Source: Mugil cephalus
Lineage: Eukaryota; Chordata; Actinopteri; Mugiliformes; Mugilidae
Assembly (NCBI RefSeq): GCF_022458985.1
Contig: NC_061771.1
Span: 15,043,001-15,107,000 of the forward strand
DNA: 64,000 nt
Direction of reading: 5' to 3'
Below the pieces are notes generated by a model. That model was not told the origin of the DNA. It saw only the letters and a program-made list of their open reading frames with translations, and did no database searches. The translations under genes were made by a program, and so were the position numbers. Shown one piece after another: positions 1 to 14,087 of the stretch (position 1 is its first letter; each line of letters begins with the position of its first letter).

Positions 1-2901
1 ATCCACCCGTCTGGAGACACACCGTGCTTTAATCTCGGCAGCATTTTGCTTGCATAGTATAAGCACAAAGTGCAGATTTTTTTTGAACTTGGAAGTCACT
101 TTGTAGCTCCAACTCGTCACACACTTGCGCTTCCTCCCTCGTTGAAAATAATGAGGCTGTTTGATGTGAGACCACTATGCGCCGTAATGAGAGGAGTAGA
201 CTGTTCAGGACACATGAAAGCTCTTCAGTCCATTTGGACCATGAGCGGCCATTATGGGCTGGGGCCGAGACACCATGGAGGTCTGCTGACTTTTATGAAG
301 GGGTGCAGGATTTAATGATCGCGGCAAAAGCTAAATCTGTCACCCTTTTAACATCTCGTGCAAGGAGGGAGAAAATATTTCGGAGGTGTTAAACACAGGC
401 AGACCTACAGCATTCGAGGGCACGGTGAATGGGCCATACGAGCAGAAACGTGGCCGCGATAAAAAAATTTGAAAAAAAAATAAAAGATTGTGTGCAGCTC
501 AGCTACTGTAGGAGACCACAAATGAAGAGAATCTGCTACATAAATTAAAGTCCTTGATTGTACCAGCACTGTGACTGTTTAAGTGATTGTTCAACTTCAA
601 TCATACTTCTGTATTCGTTTGTAATGATAATTTCTTTGAGGGTTATTCTTTGTTTAAAAAAAAAAAAAAAACTCATCTTCACGACCTGCAAAGTGATGAG
701 TCCATAAATTACCGTCTTTCTCGTCCAGAGGCAGGAAGCAGCACACCTACCTCTAATCATATCAATCTCTTCCTCCTTTACAAGACGCCACCGTCAGTAG
801 GGCCAGAAGAGACACGGACACAGTGAGTGGATGAGTAGGAGGAAGGAGAGGCTGATGGAGATGGAAGGATCAGCATCTCTTCATTTATCCGCAGCGCGAC
901 AGAGGAAGAGCCCCAGCTGAGACGGGTTAATGTTTCTCCTGCCTAAGCACTGGTGGACACTGGGATTTGTCACGTCAGTAGTGAGCCGCAGTGTCAAGAA
1001 TATAGTTAATGGTTAGACACAGCATCCTGCCACCTCCTAACAAAGGAAGGCCTGCCTCAGCCTCGGAGTACTTTGGAGGACCGGGGACCCTGTCACTATC
1101 TGTCTCCCCAAAGATGGCAGTTCCTGATCCGTTAATGGTTAACAGACGTGTGGAAGCATCAATCTTGAGGAGTGACAAGGAGTGTAAAAGCACAAATACA
1201 CAGACGGTGGGAGCCCAATGCTGATGCTGTAAACATATCTTGTTAACAGGAAGCAGACCCTATGCCGCAACAGCACTGAGTGACAGGATCACGGATGACT
1301 AACAGCAACGGCGCTCACTCACTTTTTTCCCGTCTTCTCTTTTCTAAGCTTTGCTTAATTCTGAAATGCATAAATTAAGAGTCATTCTCCGCGTGGCTTC
1401 GTTGCAGGATTCAAGAAAAAGTTTTCACTGGCAAAAATAAATAAATAAATAAACAAATGCACAAAAATATTTAAATCAAAATAGCCAAATGTGGTTTCTA
1501 AACGTACATTATGATGATGATGAATTGCCCCGTTTCTCTATTTCCAGCATCGCCGAGCCACATAGTCTCCTAAGTAAGGAATTCAGCTACAAAAACTACT
1601 AAATCCCATTATTAATTCAAACAGTGATTGCTTACAGCTCAAGACAAAGGTATTTGGGGACCTACAGAGAAGGAAAGTGTTTTGGTTTTTAAATGTGTGC
1701 CGCTGATCTGACTCATACATATGAAAGCCCCCATTTAAAGCACCAAGAATCACAGGAGAGGGACAAAACAAGCCTCTTTAGGTTTCCAGCACCCTACAGG
1801 TTTGAGATCAGAGACAGCTCCTGTCTGATATATGCCCGCTTCTATTTTTTTTCCTTCTTTCTTTTTTAACATACTGTATCGTATACGCCCCTGTGTGACC
1901 CCAGCATGGCTCCTATACACTCAGACAGGGAGAGACATCTTCCTCTGTGTGCTCCCCCCCGGTGAAAGTGACAGTCAATCACCGGCTAAAAGCCAGCGGG
2001 GATGGGGGGCAGAGGTGGCCATTATGCTCTACTGGGTGGTGGTGGTGGGGAGGGGGCAGCTGTGAGAAATAAGGATGAGGGGGGCGAGGGGTGGGGGTGG
2101 GGGGGCTGTGGGATGATGCAGCTCTGCTATGCAGCTGAGCAAAAGGGCAGCACAGTGGCCTCCGCTCGAGGCTGAAGAGTGAGTACACTTACGATTTTGC
2201 TACATTTGAGTAGAAAATGTTAAATCTTTTACTCCACTACGTTTGGTTTATAGCTATAATTGCTACTTATGCTGCAAATTCACATTTTGGCCTTTTAATC
2301 TTCTATAACTTTTACGGCTGAGTTTTTTCTTATCTGCTGAAGCGAATTATACTTTTACACAGCACAAAAAAAAAGACATGACTCAAGATGACACGAGTGC
2401 CAATCTGGTGTTACAGCTAAAGAGATTAGGGTCAAACAAGTTGAATGTCAGCCCCCGAGGTGAGATTGGAAGTCGAAACATTAATAAGATTCAAAATCTG
2501 GGTGGAAAATAAAATATTTTTTTATGAACAGTTATATCAGAGAGAGAACAAAACACAATGCACTTGTCAGTTCATTAGATACACAAGTGCATCATAATAT
2601 AATAGTAATGATTTTAAGTTTATGCTGAAAGGTGGTAATACAACTGTGTGATCGTTTTGCCGGGAAGGTGTCTGTGGTGCTGTTGAACTTGATTGAATTA
2701 AACACAACGGTTTATTTATAGTAGCCCACAAAGTCCTCAAAAAGACAGAAACACGCATCGATGCAGCACGACGCAATTCAACCGTACAACAAACCACAGC
2801 CTCCAAAACGAAAACAGCTCTCTCAGTTATTTAAAAAAAAATAAATATGATACCTCCACGATGAAATGGCAAGTTAGTGTGCAACAGATCAGGAGAGAAT
2901 A
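1..2901. other. Intergenic DNA downstream of egr4, no gene seen
   Basis: No open frame here has recognisable family content, splice-site context or plausible composition. The stretch is AT-rich with homopolymer runs (poly-A near 656-670), an AAAT-type tetranucleotide run near 1434-1455 and a G-rich block near 2030-2110. It ends where a Tc1-like transposon begins. Confidence 0.6.
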
Positions 2902-4269
2902 TACAGTGGTGAGAAACAGTGTTTGCCCCCTTCCTGATTCATTTTTTTTTTATAACAAATTTAAACATAAGACAAAGATAAAACAAAGTAAACACAAAAT
3001 GCAGTTTTTAAATAAAGGCTTTTGTTACTATGGGGAAAAATCCAAACGTACATGGAAAAAGGGCTCTTTGGCCAAGAACCGTTGAAACATATCCTTACTG
3101 CAGTTTATCACACCTGAGTTCAGTTTCTCTGGCCACACCTAGAGCTGATTACTGCCACAACTGTTCTCAATCAAGAATTTACTTCAGTAGTGACCAAGTG
3201 AAGAAGACTAAAAGATCCTCTAAAGCTAGACATCATGCCAAGATCCAAAGAAATTCAGGAAGAAGTGAGAAAGAAAGTAACTGATATCTAGATATCTATC
3301 ACCCTGGAAGAGGTTATAAAGCCATTTCTAAAGCTTTGGGACTTCGGGACTACCCCAGGAGGACAGAGACGACTCATCCAATGGGTCACAAAAGACCCCA
3401 ATGTCCAAAGAACTGCAGGTTTGCAGGCTGCAGTTAAGGTCAATGTTTATGACTCCACCATAAGAAAGAGAAAAATGGCCTCATGACAGAGATCCAAGAC
3501 CAAAACCACTGCTGAAAAAGAACATAAAGGCTTGTCTCAGTTTGGCCAGAATACACCTTGATGATTTCAAAGACTTTTGGGAAAATACTCTGAGGACTGA
3601 CGAGACAAAGGTGAACTCTTTGTAAGGTGTGTGTGTCCCGTTACATCTGGTGTAAAAGAATTTCATAAAAAGAACATCATAGCAACAGTAATGTGATGGT
3701 CTGGGGCTGTTTTGCTGCTTCAGGACCTGGAAGACTTACTGTGATAAATGGAGCCATGAATTTTGCCATCTAACAAAACATCCTGAAGGAAAAATACCGG
3801 CCATCTGTTCATGACCTCAAGCTGGAGAGAACTTGGGTTCTGCAGCAGAACAATGATCCAAAACACACCAGCAAGTCTGACCACCTCTGAATGGATGGAG
3901 ACAAACTAAATGAAGATTTTGGAGTGGCCTAGTCAAAGTCCTGACCTGAATCCTATTGAGATTCTGTGGCATGACCTTAGAAAGGTGGTTCCTGCTGGAA
4001 AACCCTCCGATGTGACTGAATTAGAACAATTCTGCAGAGATAATTGGGACAAAATCCCTCCACGGTGTTGTAAAATACTCATTGGAAGTTATCACAAACA
4101 CTTGATTCCAGGTGTTGCTGGTAAGGGTGGAACAACCAGTTATTAAGTTTAGGGAGGCGTCACTTTTTCACATGTAGGTTTGGATTTTGTCTTCCCTTAA
4201 TAATGAAAACCTTCATTTAAAACCTACATTTTGTGTGAAGGGGGTCAACACTTTTTCACACCACAAATA
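2902..4269 (+). mobile_element. Degenerate Tc1-like DNA transposon (about 1.37 kb)
   Basis: The element is bounded by imperfect terminal inverted repeats. The left end reads GTGTTTGCCCCCTTC near 2917-2931. The right end reads GAAGGGGGTCAACAC near 4238-4252, its near reverse complement. A transposase reading frame starts at the ATG near 3234 with a basic N-terminus (MPRSKEIQEEV) and meets an in-frame TAG near 3286. The C-terminal part is open from 3910 to 4146 and carries the Tc1 hallmark SPDLNPIE, which contains part of the DDE catalytic triad. Length and arrangement fit a full-length Tc1/mariner copy. In-frame stops make it dead. The exact outer TA dinucleotides are uncertain by a few bases on the right. 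Confidence 0.9.
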
Positions 4270-5859
4270 CAGGATAACTTAACCCATTTCTAAAATAAAA
4301 TATATTAAAATAAAAAAAAATGAAAAAATTTAAACAACTAGAACTGGTCCACGATTTAAGCCACTTACGTAGCCACAGCAGAAAGTAACGGCCCTCTCTG
4401 TGATTCTTTACTAATGGCTCCAATCCACAACTGTCAGAATTGCAGAACTGGGGCGGATATTAAAACAACAATTTTAAAGCAAGCTGCCATTGCTGAAGTA
4501 GCTACATTTTGCATACATTTCATGGAGCTGCGAAGAGGCGTGCTTGATTTCCCCGGTTAATTTAGATGCAGAATACATACTCTAGCCGGCGTTGCGGCTG
4601 CTGTGCACATGCAAATCTTCGCCCTGCTTGACGTGAGGGTGCAGTGTGTGAGCGCGTTCAGCCCACTCATTTTTTTTTTTTTTTTTACACTACTAGTCTT
4701 TATGTCCCAGCCCGGCCTCCTCTCCCAGTCTCTGATTCCATCTTGGCAGTGACAGACATGTATGCACACGCGCACACAAACACACACACACGTAGATGCA
4801 CTTCACACGCACTCTCAGCAGGCCTCCCTCACTCACTTCTTTCTTTTACCGAAAACACACACATGCGCACAGTTTCCTCAGACTTCGACACGTTCTCCCT
4901 GCCTCTCTATGGGTGAGCCATCATTATCTAGAAAGAGTGCCAGTGTTTGGCCACAGTATGCCTCCTTCCCAGCGTTGAACTGAACAGCTGAGACATAGGC
5001 TGCTGGTAGTGACACGGCTGTCAGAGACATGCCTCATTACTGCTGTTGCAAATGTCAAAGCACTAAAGTAATCACTCACAGCTCCACCGGACACATGGTC
5101 ATATAGTAATTTATTTTATGGTGACAGGGGTTAACAGCTGTGTGTGTATATGATGATGTTATATAGATAAGTGGATTTTACACGTTTCTTTGTTTGAGAT
5201 AGTTTGCCAGATGGCTGCATGCTAATGTGACAGCAGATTTCTAGATATTTGCAACAAGTAATAGCGCGGAAGATTTTTTTTTTTTTTTTTTCAGCCGAGC
5301 ACAAACTTCCTTCAGAGTTATTACTGTCAATCCTGGACGCTTTCAGCTATATATGCACTTTAAGATGATGTCCTCCGCATATGTCTAAGTGTGTGTGCTG
5401 GGCAGTTCATATCCCAGCTTTGTTTGGGTGTCCCTAAGGCAAAAGTTTTTTTTTTTTTCTTTTTCTCTTTTTTTGGTGCTCATCATTTCTGACATGTAGC
5501 ATATCATGAATGATTTAAGTGGTAATGGCACTAGAGGAGGCTGTCTCTGCCACCAGCTGATCAGGTTAATGGTTAACATTTCATCCTGTTGTCACTACAA
5601 GTCGCTGTCACGGCTGTCCACAACGGGCCGGACCACAGTCGGTGGGGCATTGTTATGGAGGGAGTGGGGAAAAGCTAATCAGGTCCGTGTTGTCGTAAGA
5701 ACAAGATGGAAAACATCCAGTGGCACTTCCTGCTTTCTTTTAAAGAAGTCTAAATGTTCAATTAGTTTTTTGCTAATTTGTCATTAAACTACGGATTTTT
5801 AGAGAGCTTGGAGGTGGTAGAAATAAGTTGTTATATTTACGCAGTCCTAATTGACAACA
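4270..5859. other. Intergenic DNA, simple-sequence rich, no gene seen
   Basis: This stretch between a Tc1-like element and a MITE has T-runs near 4670-4686, 5275-5291 and 5445-5475 and a short CA-rich patch near 4763-4792. Nothing shows coding structure. Confidence 0.55.
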
Positions 5860-6322
5860 TTAACCTCCTGGGACCCGGCGTCCTCATATGGGGACATTAG
5901 GTTTAAGATTTGTTGCAGGTTATTCTGCTTCTTTTAGACCTGTTGTCCTCACAACGAGACACTTTTGTCTGCCATGTACTGGTAGCAAAGGGTCAATACA
6001 TTTGTTTATTTATGCTTATTAACTTTTCTAGATTGATATGACATGAAAATTTAACAAATTCACAAGTACACGTTTGAGGACATTAGGATTTCATTGTTTC
6101 CAATTCTGCTTTTGCATCAAAATAAACTGTTTTATATTTTGGTGCACATTGGTGACTTGAATTGTAAAGTACAGTGAAATAATCCTTGTGTCCACATAAT
6201 TTATTTCAAAAACCACTTCCAGTTCAAAGATGATGCTTATTCTTTCATACTTCTTAGATCCTACTAATCCCAAATCCAAAATACCTGCATTTCAAACAAA
6301 TGCTCAGGTCTCAGGAGGTTAA
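5860..6322 (+). mobile_element. TTAA-flanked MITE, copy 1 (about 463 bp)
   Basis: It starts TTAACCTCCTGGGACC and ends GGTCTCAGGAGGTTAA. These ends are inverted repeats with one mismatch, and each ends in TTAA. Just inside the left end is a near-palindrome GTCCTCATATGGGGAC (5880-5895). The interior has no coding frame. Two related copies lie at 31.69-32.87 kb and 63.49-63.94 kb, so it is an interspersed family. TTAA at both ends suggests mobilisation by a piggyBac-type transposase, which is an inference because no autonomous copy is present. Confidence 0.8.
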
Positions 6323-9300
6323 AGCTCTTCCACTGATGAGGCATTGTAGTGATGTGAATAAAAGCATATTTTTGACAACATGATGTGTCACTTTCTTGCA
6401 AAGATTTTCTCAATTAAAGCCCACCTGCCCAGATCAATCTTTTATAATAATATCCTTAGAATGAGACCTTTTCTTTTCTTAATGGAAAGTCCAAGGAATA
6501 ACATTTCAAAATAGCTTGAAACAAAAATCCATGATGCTACTCACCATTCTTCTAGTCATACCATTCATGTTATGTTAGACAGTTCCACCTAATCCTCCCA
6601 TTAAAGTGACAACAGGTCAACTAGTATGTGTCAAGAACTGATTTTTGTGAGGCACCTGAGCAGGTTTTGTGTTCTTATTAAAGCCTGTGTTGATACTTTT
6701 TATTCCTGCAGGTCTTTGGCAGCCGCACTGCGCTTTTTCCTCACCTGTTGTTTTCAAATATTTCATTCTCCCCCAGAAACTGCTGTACTATAAACTATTA
6801 CTATTTACTAGTTACTGCTGCATTATAAACTTTCATGGGACAATAGCTGTTATTTTTGCACCTGCTATTAATAAAAGTAAAATCACATATTCCATTTTCA
6901 ATTCACTTGTGTCACTCAATCAACACAAAGGTAATTACAGATGCTAGATTATCAGAAAGCGGCCGGTATGGAGCAACAGGTCTTCCTTTTACCTCTGCTT
7001 TTGGTCTCCACCACCTCTTTACGGTGCTTTACGGTACGGTTACTTTTCTTCACTCGCTAGCTTTTGGCTCCTCAGTGCAGGTGACCCCCTTCACATTGCA
7101 CACATGCATTGTTAGCGCAAAGAAATGTTGAAATATCAACAAAAACTTTAAATGATTTGTGCTGTGTTGTACACATAGTGCGAAGAAAACCTCATGTGTG
7201 TACACTAATCTGAAGTGACAGCATCCAAACACACAAGAAAACAAACATATAGGGACTTGTATGCACTGATTCCGACGACTGTGTCAACCTCCGGGAATGT
7301 AGAGCACATCTGCGCTACGATGCAGCAGCAGTATTGTAAGGCCTCAAACCTGGTATGTTCCAAGGGCAGCTGTAAATTTTCCTGAGTAATTGAATTGCTA
7401 TGAAGTCATTCATCTGGCTAGCGTATGTTCACCGGTTTCTATTCAATCCGGGGGCAGCGTATGCTCTACCTTTGACAGAAATATGTTGTGCACAGGATAA
7501 AAGTGGTGGACTGGACTCCTTGATCCTGGAGATGACTTGTGATTTCTAAAGGAGCAAGTTATTTTCTCAGTCTTGTGCTTTGGCTGACCAGTAATATAAA
7601 CGAAGAATTTTAGAAAGTTACAGCAAAGGAAAGAATTAGGCACTTTAAAATGTTTGCATAACGAGCACCTTCTCATTCTCACTGCAACGGTTCTCTTCCT
7701 TTTAATCACCTGCACTCTCCAGACCACCTACACCCTTCTTCACGATCAGATACAGGACCGACGGGCTGATGCATGATCCGAGGAATTAATCTGCTAAGCC
7801 TGATTGCCATTACCGCTATGCGATTATGCACCTTGATTACCGAGTCCACCCCAAGGACCATGACGTGCCCTGGTTCACATTTTAAAGGTGCGCATAAAAT
7901 TATGTGGTGATTACCCCACAATAGATCAATCCACAAGCGCATGAGACTGTGTGGCCATATAGACCGTCTCAAGTGGGACTGTGATTATTAATAGGTACTT
8001 GAGGTGACCTGATACCTGAAGCTTAAACCACTGAAACTGCCTCTGATCCTTCATATAAGCAAATAAATTCATTTTTATACATTCCGAAAGTCATTATTGG
8101 ATTATTGTTGTAGAGGTAGAATTGTTTGGAGCATGGATAAAAGGGATGTTGGGCTCTTCAGAGATGACTGAGGAGCTCCACTTGTCTCTCTTAAGACAGA
8201 CGTCGGGCATTAAACGGCGGCACATTTACGGAGGAGCTTGACACCGAGGAGGGCGGTATGGCTTTAGTTACTATCGCGCATCATATAGAGCTACTGGATG
8301 TCAGAGAAGTTCACGAGCCAAAAAGAACGTTTTAGCAAGTTAAAATTTAACACATAAAAAAAAAAAGATAATATGTAAACACAAACGAAATCTGACAAGA
8401 AATGAACATTTAAGTACAGACCACTCTGCGCTGACACTTATCCTCAATTTGGGCCCACCTCATCCTTCACTGTCACTTTTTCTTTATTTAATTTTTATTA
8501 TTATTATCATTTTATCCTGAGCCAAAGTTCTCATTTGCCACAGCAGATAAATAGACGTATCCAGAAGCAATCCCACATCAAGCGATTAATTGGATGAGAC
8601 AATAAAGAAGTGAAATCACATCTCTGCTTACATATGGAATATGTTAGTCACACAGACACACTACTTTGGATTAAACCAGTAGTGCAACAGCTCTGATGTT
8701 AACGTGTTTGCGTTAGTAATGCTCTGGCACGGACTTAATGGACTTGATGTGCTACCATTCACAGTGGTCCACATTCTTAGAAAGCATGGTTCTCAGTGGT
8801 GGCCATGTGCCCTCCATGCACAATTACTTAATGGCTCCAGCAATTATGCATGTCTGCAAGAGTAAGAAAAAAAAAGAAAAAAACGTAAATGTCAGTCGGT
8901 ACAAATCTTTTGTCTTTATCAGTGCCTGAGACAGGAAGGCTTTGGATACTATAAATGTATCCAATAAAGGCAATGTGGGTGAAACCGAACTCACACGCTG
9001 TAGATACATCAAGGACCATTTACAGTATGCAAATGTGAATGTGAGCTCACGAATGAACAATTGCAGAAATTCCATCACTGGCCACAGTTCAATAACTCTT
9101 CAGTCTTCAAGTGTCTGGATAATGGTCACTGTGACTGCACATCACTGCAATTCAAAAACCTCAACTATCCATCACCGGACAATGTTTGCTGCTAAAACAA
9201 CACGGATAAGGGAGTGCGTGTTGATGCCGGTTGGGCCCTGCGCTATTGTAAGAGATGATGAGTGATGGACAGGAGAGGACGGGAACGCACAATTCACAGT

Positions 9301-10330
9301 GCTCCATGTGGCAGCTTGCATTTTCACGCTGGTACAGTATGTTTGTCAGCTACAGACAACGCAGGCGCTTACGCACTGCCGTGGGCAAGCAGGAGTAGTG
9401 TTCTGCCAGCCGACTGCGTCACGGGCACATGCATGTCCTACGTACCACCGCGGAGTCCCTCTCGTACATGCCTGCGCGGTCTGCGGCGACAGATTGGAAA
9501 GATCTTGGCATGACAGAAAGGTGCAAGGAGCACAAAGCATCTTGACATCCCACTTCAAGTGTAAAACTAATGCTCAATTTGTTTCACCACTTCACGCGAT
9601 AAAGCAGCGCCATTTATTGCCCTTCTTCATATGGCGGCGTACCGGGTTTTGCTGCTTTGAAATAGAAATGCTCTCACCACCACAAAAGAGAAACAATGGC
9701 TTGCACTACAGGTTTTTTTTTTTGTCTCGTAGAGAGGTTCGGAGCCAAAGGGATCAGTAAATGCGTTTACAAGAATACACAGTCAGTTTTGACAAGAAAG
9801 GACCTCAGTTTCAACAGTATCTGAAAGCAAAAAAAAAACATGATAATAGACCATAATCGTGTTCAGCAATTGAGAGGAGATTAATATCCTTTTATAGCAA
9901 AAAAATGGTTGACTGGGCGAACAAAGGAGTGAATGAAACCAGGAGATTCAGATCATCTCATTGACACGGCACAAAAATGTCCTGTTCAACAAGATCACCA
10001 TGGCGCTCTCACATTCATCCCCACATTTACATCTTTACATCGCGCGAACATCTTTAAAGTCGAGGAGACTGTTCAGACTGTTCCCTCTGATGTGTCTGAG
10101 TCGTGTGAGTCACAGGGCAGAGCTGTGATGTCTAATGTTAGGGCTGCACTGCGGTGCCACAGGTGGCCTGTTATAAGGCATATTTTGGGAAGAGACACAC
10201 TCATCCGAACGCTCTGATGGGGGGTCTCAACGCGTTTGCAGCAGCTTGGGCAGATAGCGAGGGAAAGAGGGAGGAGGGGGGAAGAAGTAGCCAGTTTGAT
10301 CAGTTCCAACCACACACGAGAGAGAAACGT
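6323..10330. other. Intergenic DNA, no gene seen
   Basis: The short open frames in this 4-kb stretch lack splice-site support and family similarity. The frame with the most residues, at 9299-9760, is a chance run with no recognisable domain. Nothing repetitive was identified beyond short homopolymers. Uncharacterised egr4 downstream regulatory elements could lie here, but none can be pointed to from the sequence. Confidence 0.5.
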
Positions 10331-11054
10331 GCTGCTTGCAGAAAATGTTTATTTTGTTCATAAACTTTTCATAAAAATAACAACATCAATATTAATTTAA
10401 AGTATTGTAGAAACTGTGTATGTACAAAATCTTTACTTGAACAGTTAATATAACTTAAGGCGAGTTAGATTACTTTTTGCAGTACCCTGTTGGTGACAGT
10501 TTCACCAAACTCTCAACGTTGTGTGTGTGTGTTTTAGCTGTTGTTTTTATTTTTTATTTATTTATTTTTTTTTATGTTATTTATTTCATTTTTTGCTAAA
10601 GTGAATATTTCGGCATATAGTATCCCCAGCAAAAGACACCAGGAGTCAAAAACCTCTCATCACCAAGGTAAAGTCTACGGAAACTCGCAGCAATGTGTGC
10701 TACCTGATTACTTAAAAGCAATGTTTCTATGACTTGCTAGTCGTTTCTAGCTCGATAAAACATATTTCTACTAAACATACCGTAAAATCATTTTTGCCGA
10801 AAAGCCATACCACAACTAGTGTACACTCCCTTTTAAATCAAAATCAACAGTTCAATGAAATCATCATACCAACAATGGGATGAAGTGCGAAAATGATGAT
10901 TCCGATATCAAATTGTAACAATTAAAATATTGTGTTACTGAACAATAGCCCTCGAAAACCAAGACATTATTTATGATTTAGAATACATTTCACCTTAAAA
11001 AGGACGCTCAAATATGATAATTGTAAAATATACAGTTAGCTATAAAAATACAAA

Positions 11055-11827
11055 GAAGTACAGTAATACAAATATATTTATTTCCCATTTATGATATATC
11101 TTTCACAACTGTAATAATCCAAACAATTGTAACACAACACAAAGACCAATGACAAAAAACACTGACAGCAAAATGATAAGAAGTTAAACAAACACTAAAT
11201 TTGATCAAAGATGGACAGCTTTATGGTCAAAGCCATAAATTTGTTAGCCTACATTCATGTCAATAACCTTCACTGTGTTAGTGAAGGAGTACCTTGACAG
11301 TGGTTGATATTCCGGATAAAGGAAAATAAACAGATAAACATGCATTTTAAGAAATATAGTCCGAACCATTGCTCTAAGAATGCCGAAAGCAGAAAATAAG
11401 AATCTTAAATGGAGATATTGATCATCTATAAGTGCAATCCGTCCATGCGCAGAGGCGAATGGAGGCTGGAGCTGTCCAGATGAAGAGGTGCTGAACAGCA
11501 GTCATGCAATGCAGAGCAGAGAGGTTTGGCTCCACTGACAGACACAGCAACAAGTCACTGTTGATCTGTTCACCGACTTTTAGAACTAATGCATCTCTGC
11601 ATATAGTCAGCATCAGCAGCAGCAGGCAGTAAGGCCGTAGCAGTCCTCTTCCCACCTCTCTCCTCATTAAGAAAGAAAAAAAAAACGCGAATATTCGAAC
11701 AAAACCTCTCAAGTTAGGCATTGACTTGCCAGTCAAACCCACTCAGACATCAACTTGTAGTCAGCTGGCTCATCTTCCAAGACGGAAAGATCCTACTATT
11801 GTATGTGTGGACGCGCGGCCCTCGCCT
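11055..11827 (-). other. Probable 3' UTR of egr4
   Basis: The region lies directly after the egr4 stop on the minus strand and is AT-rich. The first reasonable polyadenylation signal on that strand is AATAAA, seen as TTTATT at 11077-11082, giving a 3' UTR of about 0.77 kb. A further cluster of AATAAA-type signals near 10547-10575 would extend it to about 1.3 kb. The choice of end is inferred. No transcript evidence is available. Confidence 0.45.
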
Positions 11828-13574
<1,747 letters not shown>

Positions 13575-13794
13575 AATGATGCACTTAGAAGTCCGTCTCT
13601 CCCAGGGAAAAGGGTAGAAGGGGAAAACAAATTATGCAGATGACTGTTTTCTTTCAACGCCCCCTCAGATGGTTTTAAACAAATGATCCAAAGTGGTGTG
13701 TGTCAAAAGGAGTTTTTTTTTTTTAAAAAAAAAGCAATTAAAGGTATTCCTTTTCGTCTCTGCTCCTCGGTAGGTATTTGCTTGCTGTGGATTT

Positions 13795-13995
13795 CACATC
13801 AGCGACTTCCCCTCTCTCTCCTTATATACACTTTGGCAGCTCCCTCGGCCCTCCTCCCCATTCATCAGCTCCAGTGAGAGGATTCCCCGCTGCGTGTAAA
13901 CTTCATGCCCATATATGGGCAGAGGATGTGACGGAGTCCCCACCCCCCCTCAAATCCTCCCTCCTCCCATCCTGGAGAGACGGAGTCTGACGTTG
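13795..13995 (-). promoter_or_regulatory. egr4 core promoter with TATA box and serum response element
   Basis: On the minus strand a TATATAAG box lies at 13821-13828, placing transcription start near 13795 and giving a 5' UTR of about 220 nt. Upstream, at 13909-13918, is CCATATATGG, a perfect CArG box for serum response factor. A TGACGT half-CRE lies at 13988-13993. CArG boxes close to the promoter are a known feature of immediate-early EGR genes, so this fits induction through SRF/ternary-complex factors and CREB. The motifs are seen directly. The function is inferred. Confidence 0.7.
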
Positions 13996-14062
13996 CAACA
14001 AGTGGCGAGCAGCACAATAATGGTATTTCTTTTTATCTCAGTTAAGACCTAATGAAAGAGAA

Positions 14063-14087
14063 CCTCATATAAAAAAAAAATATGAGG
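14063..14087. repeat. Small hairpin-forming inverted repeat upstream of egr4
   Basis: CCTCATA at 14063-14069 and TATGAGG at 14081-14087 are exact reverse complements around an AT-rich centre that is mostly A. It lies about 270 bp upstream of the predicted egr4 transcription start. No function is assigned. Confidence 0.5.
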
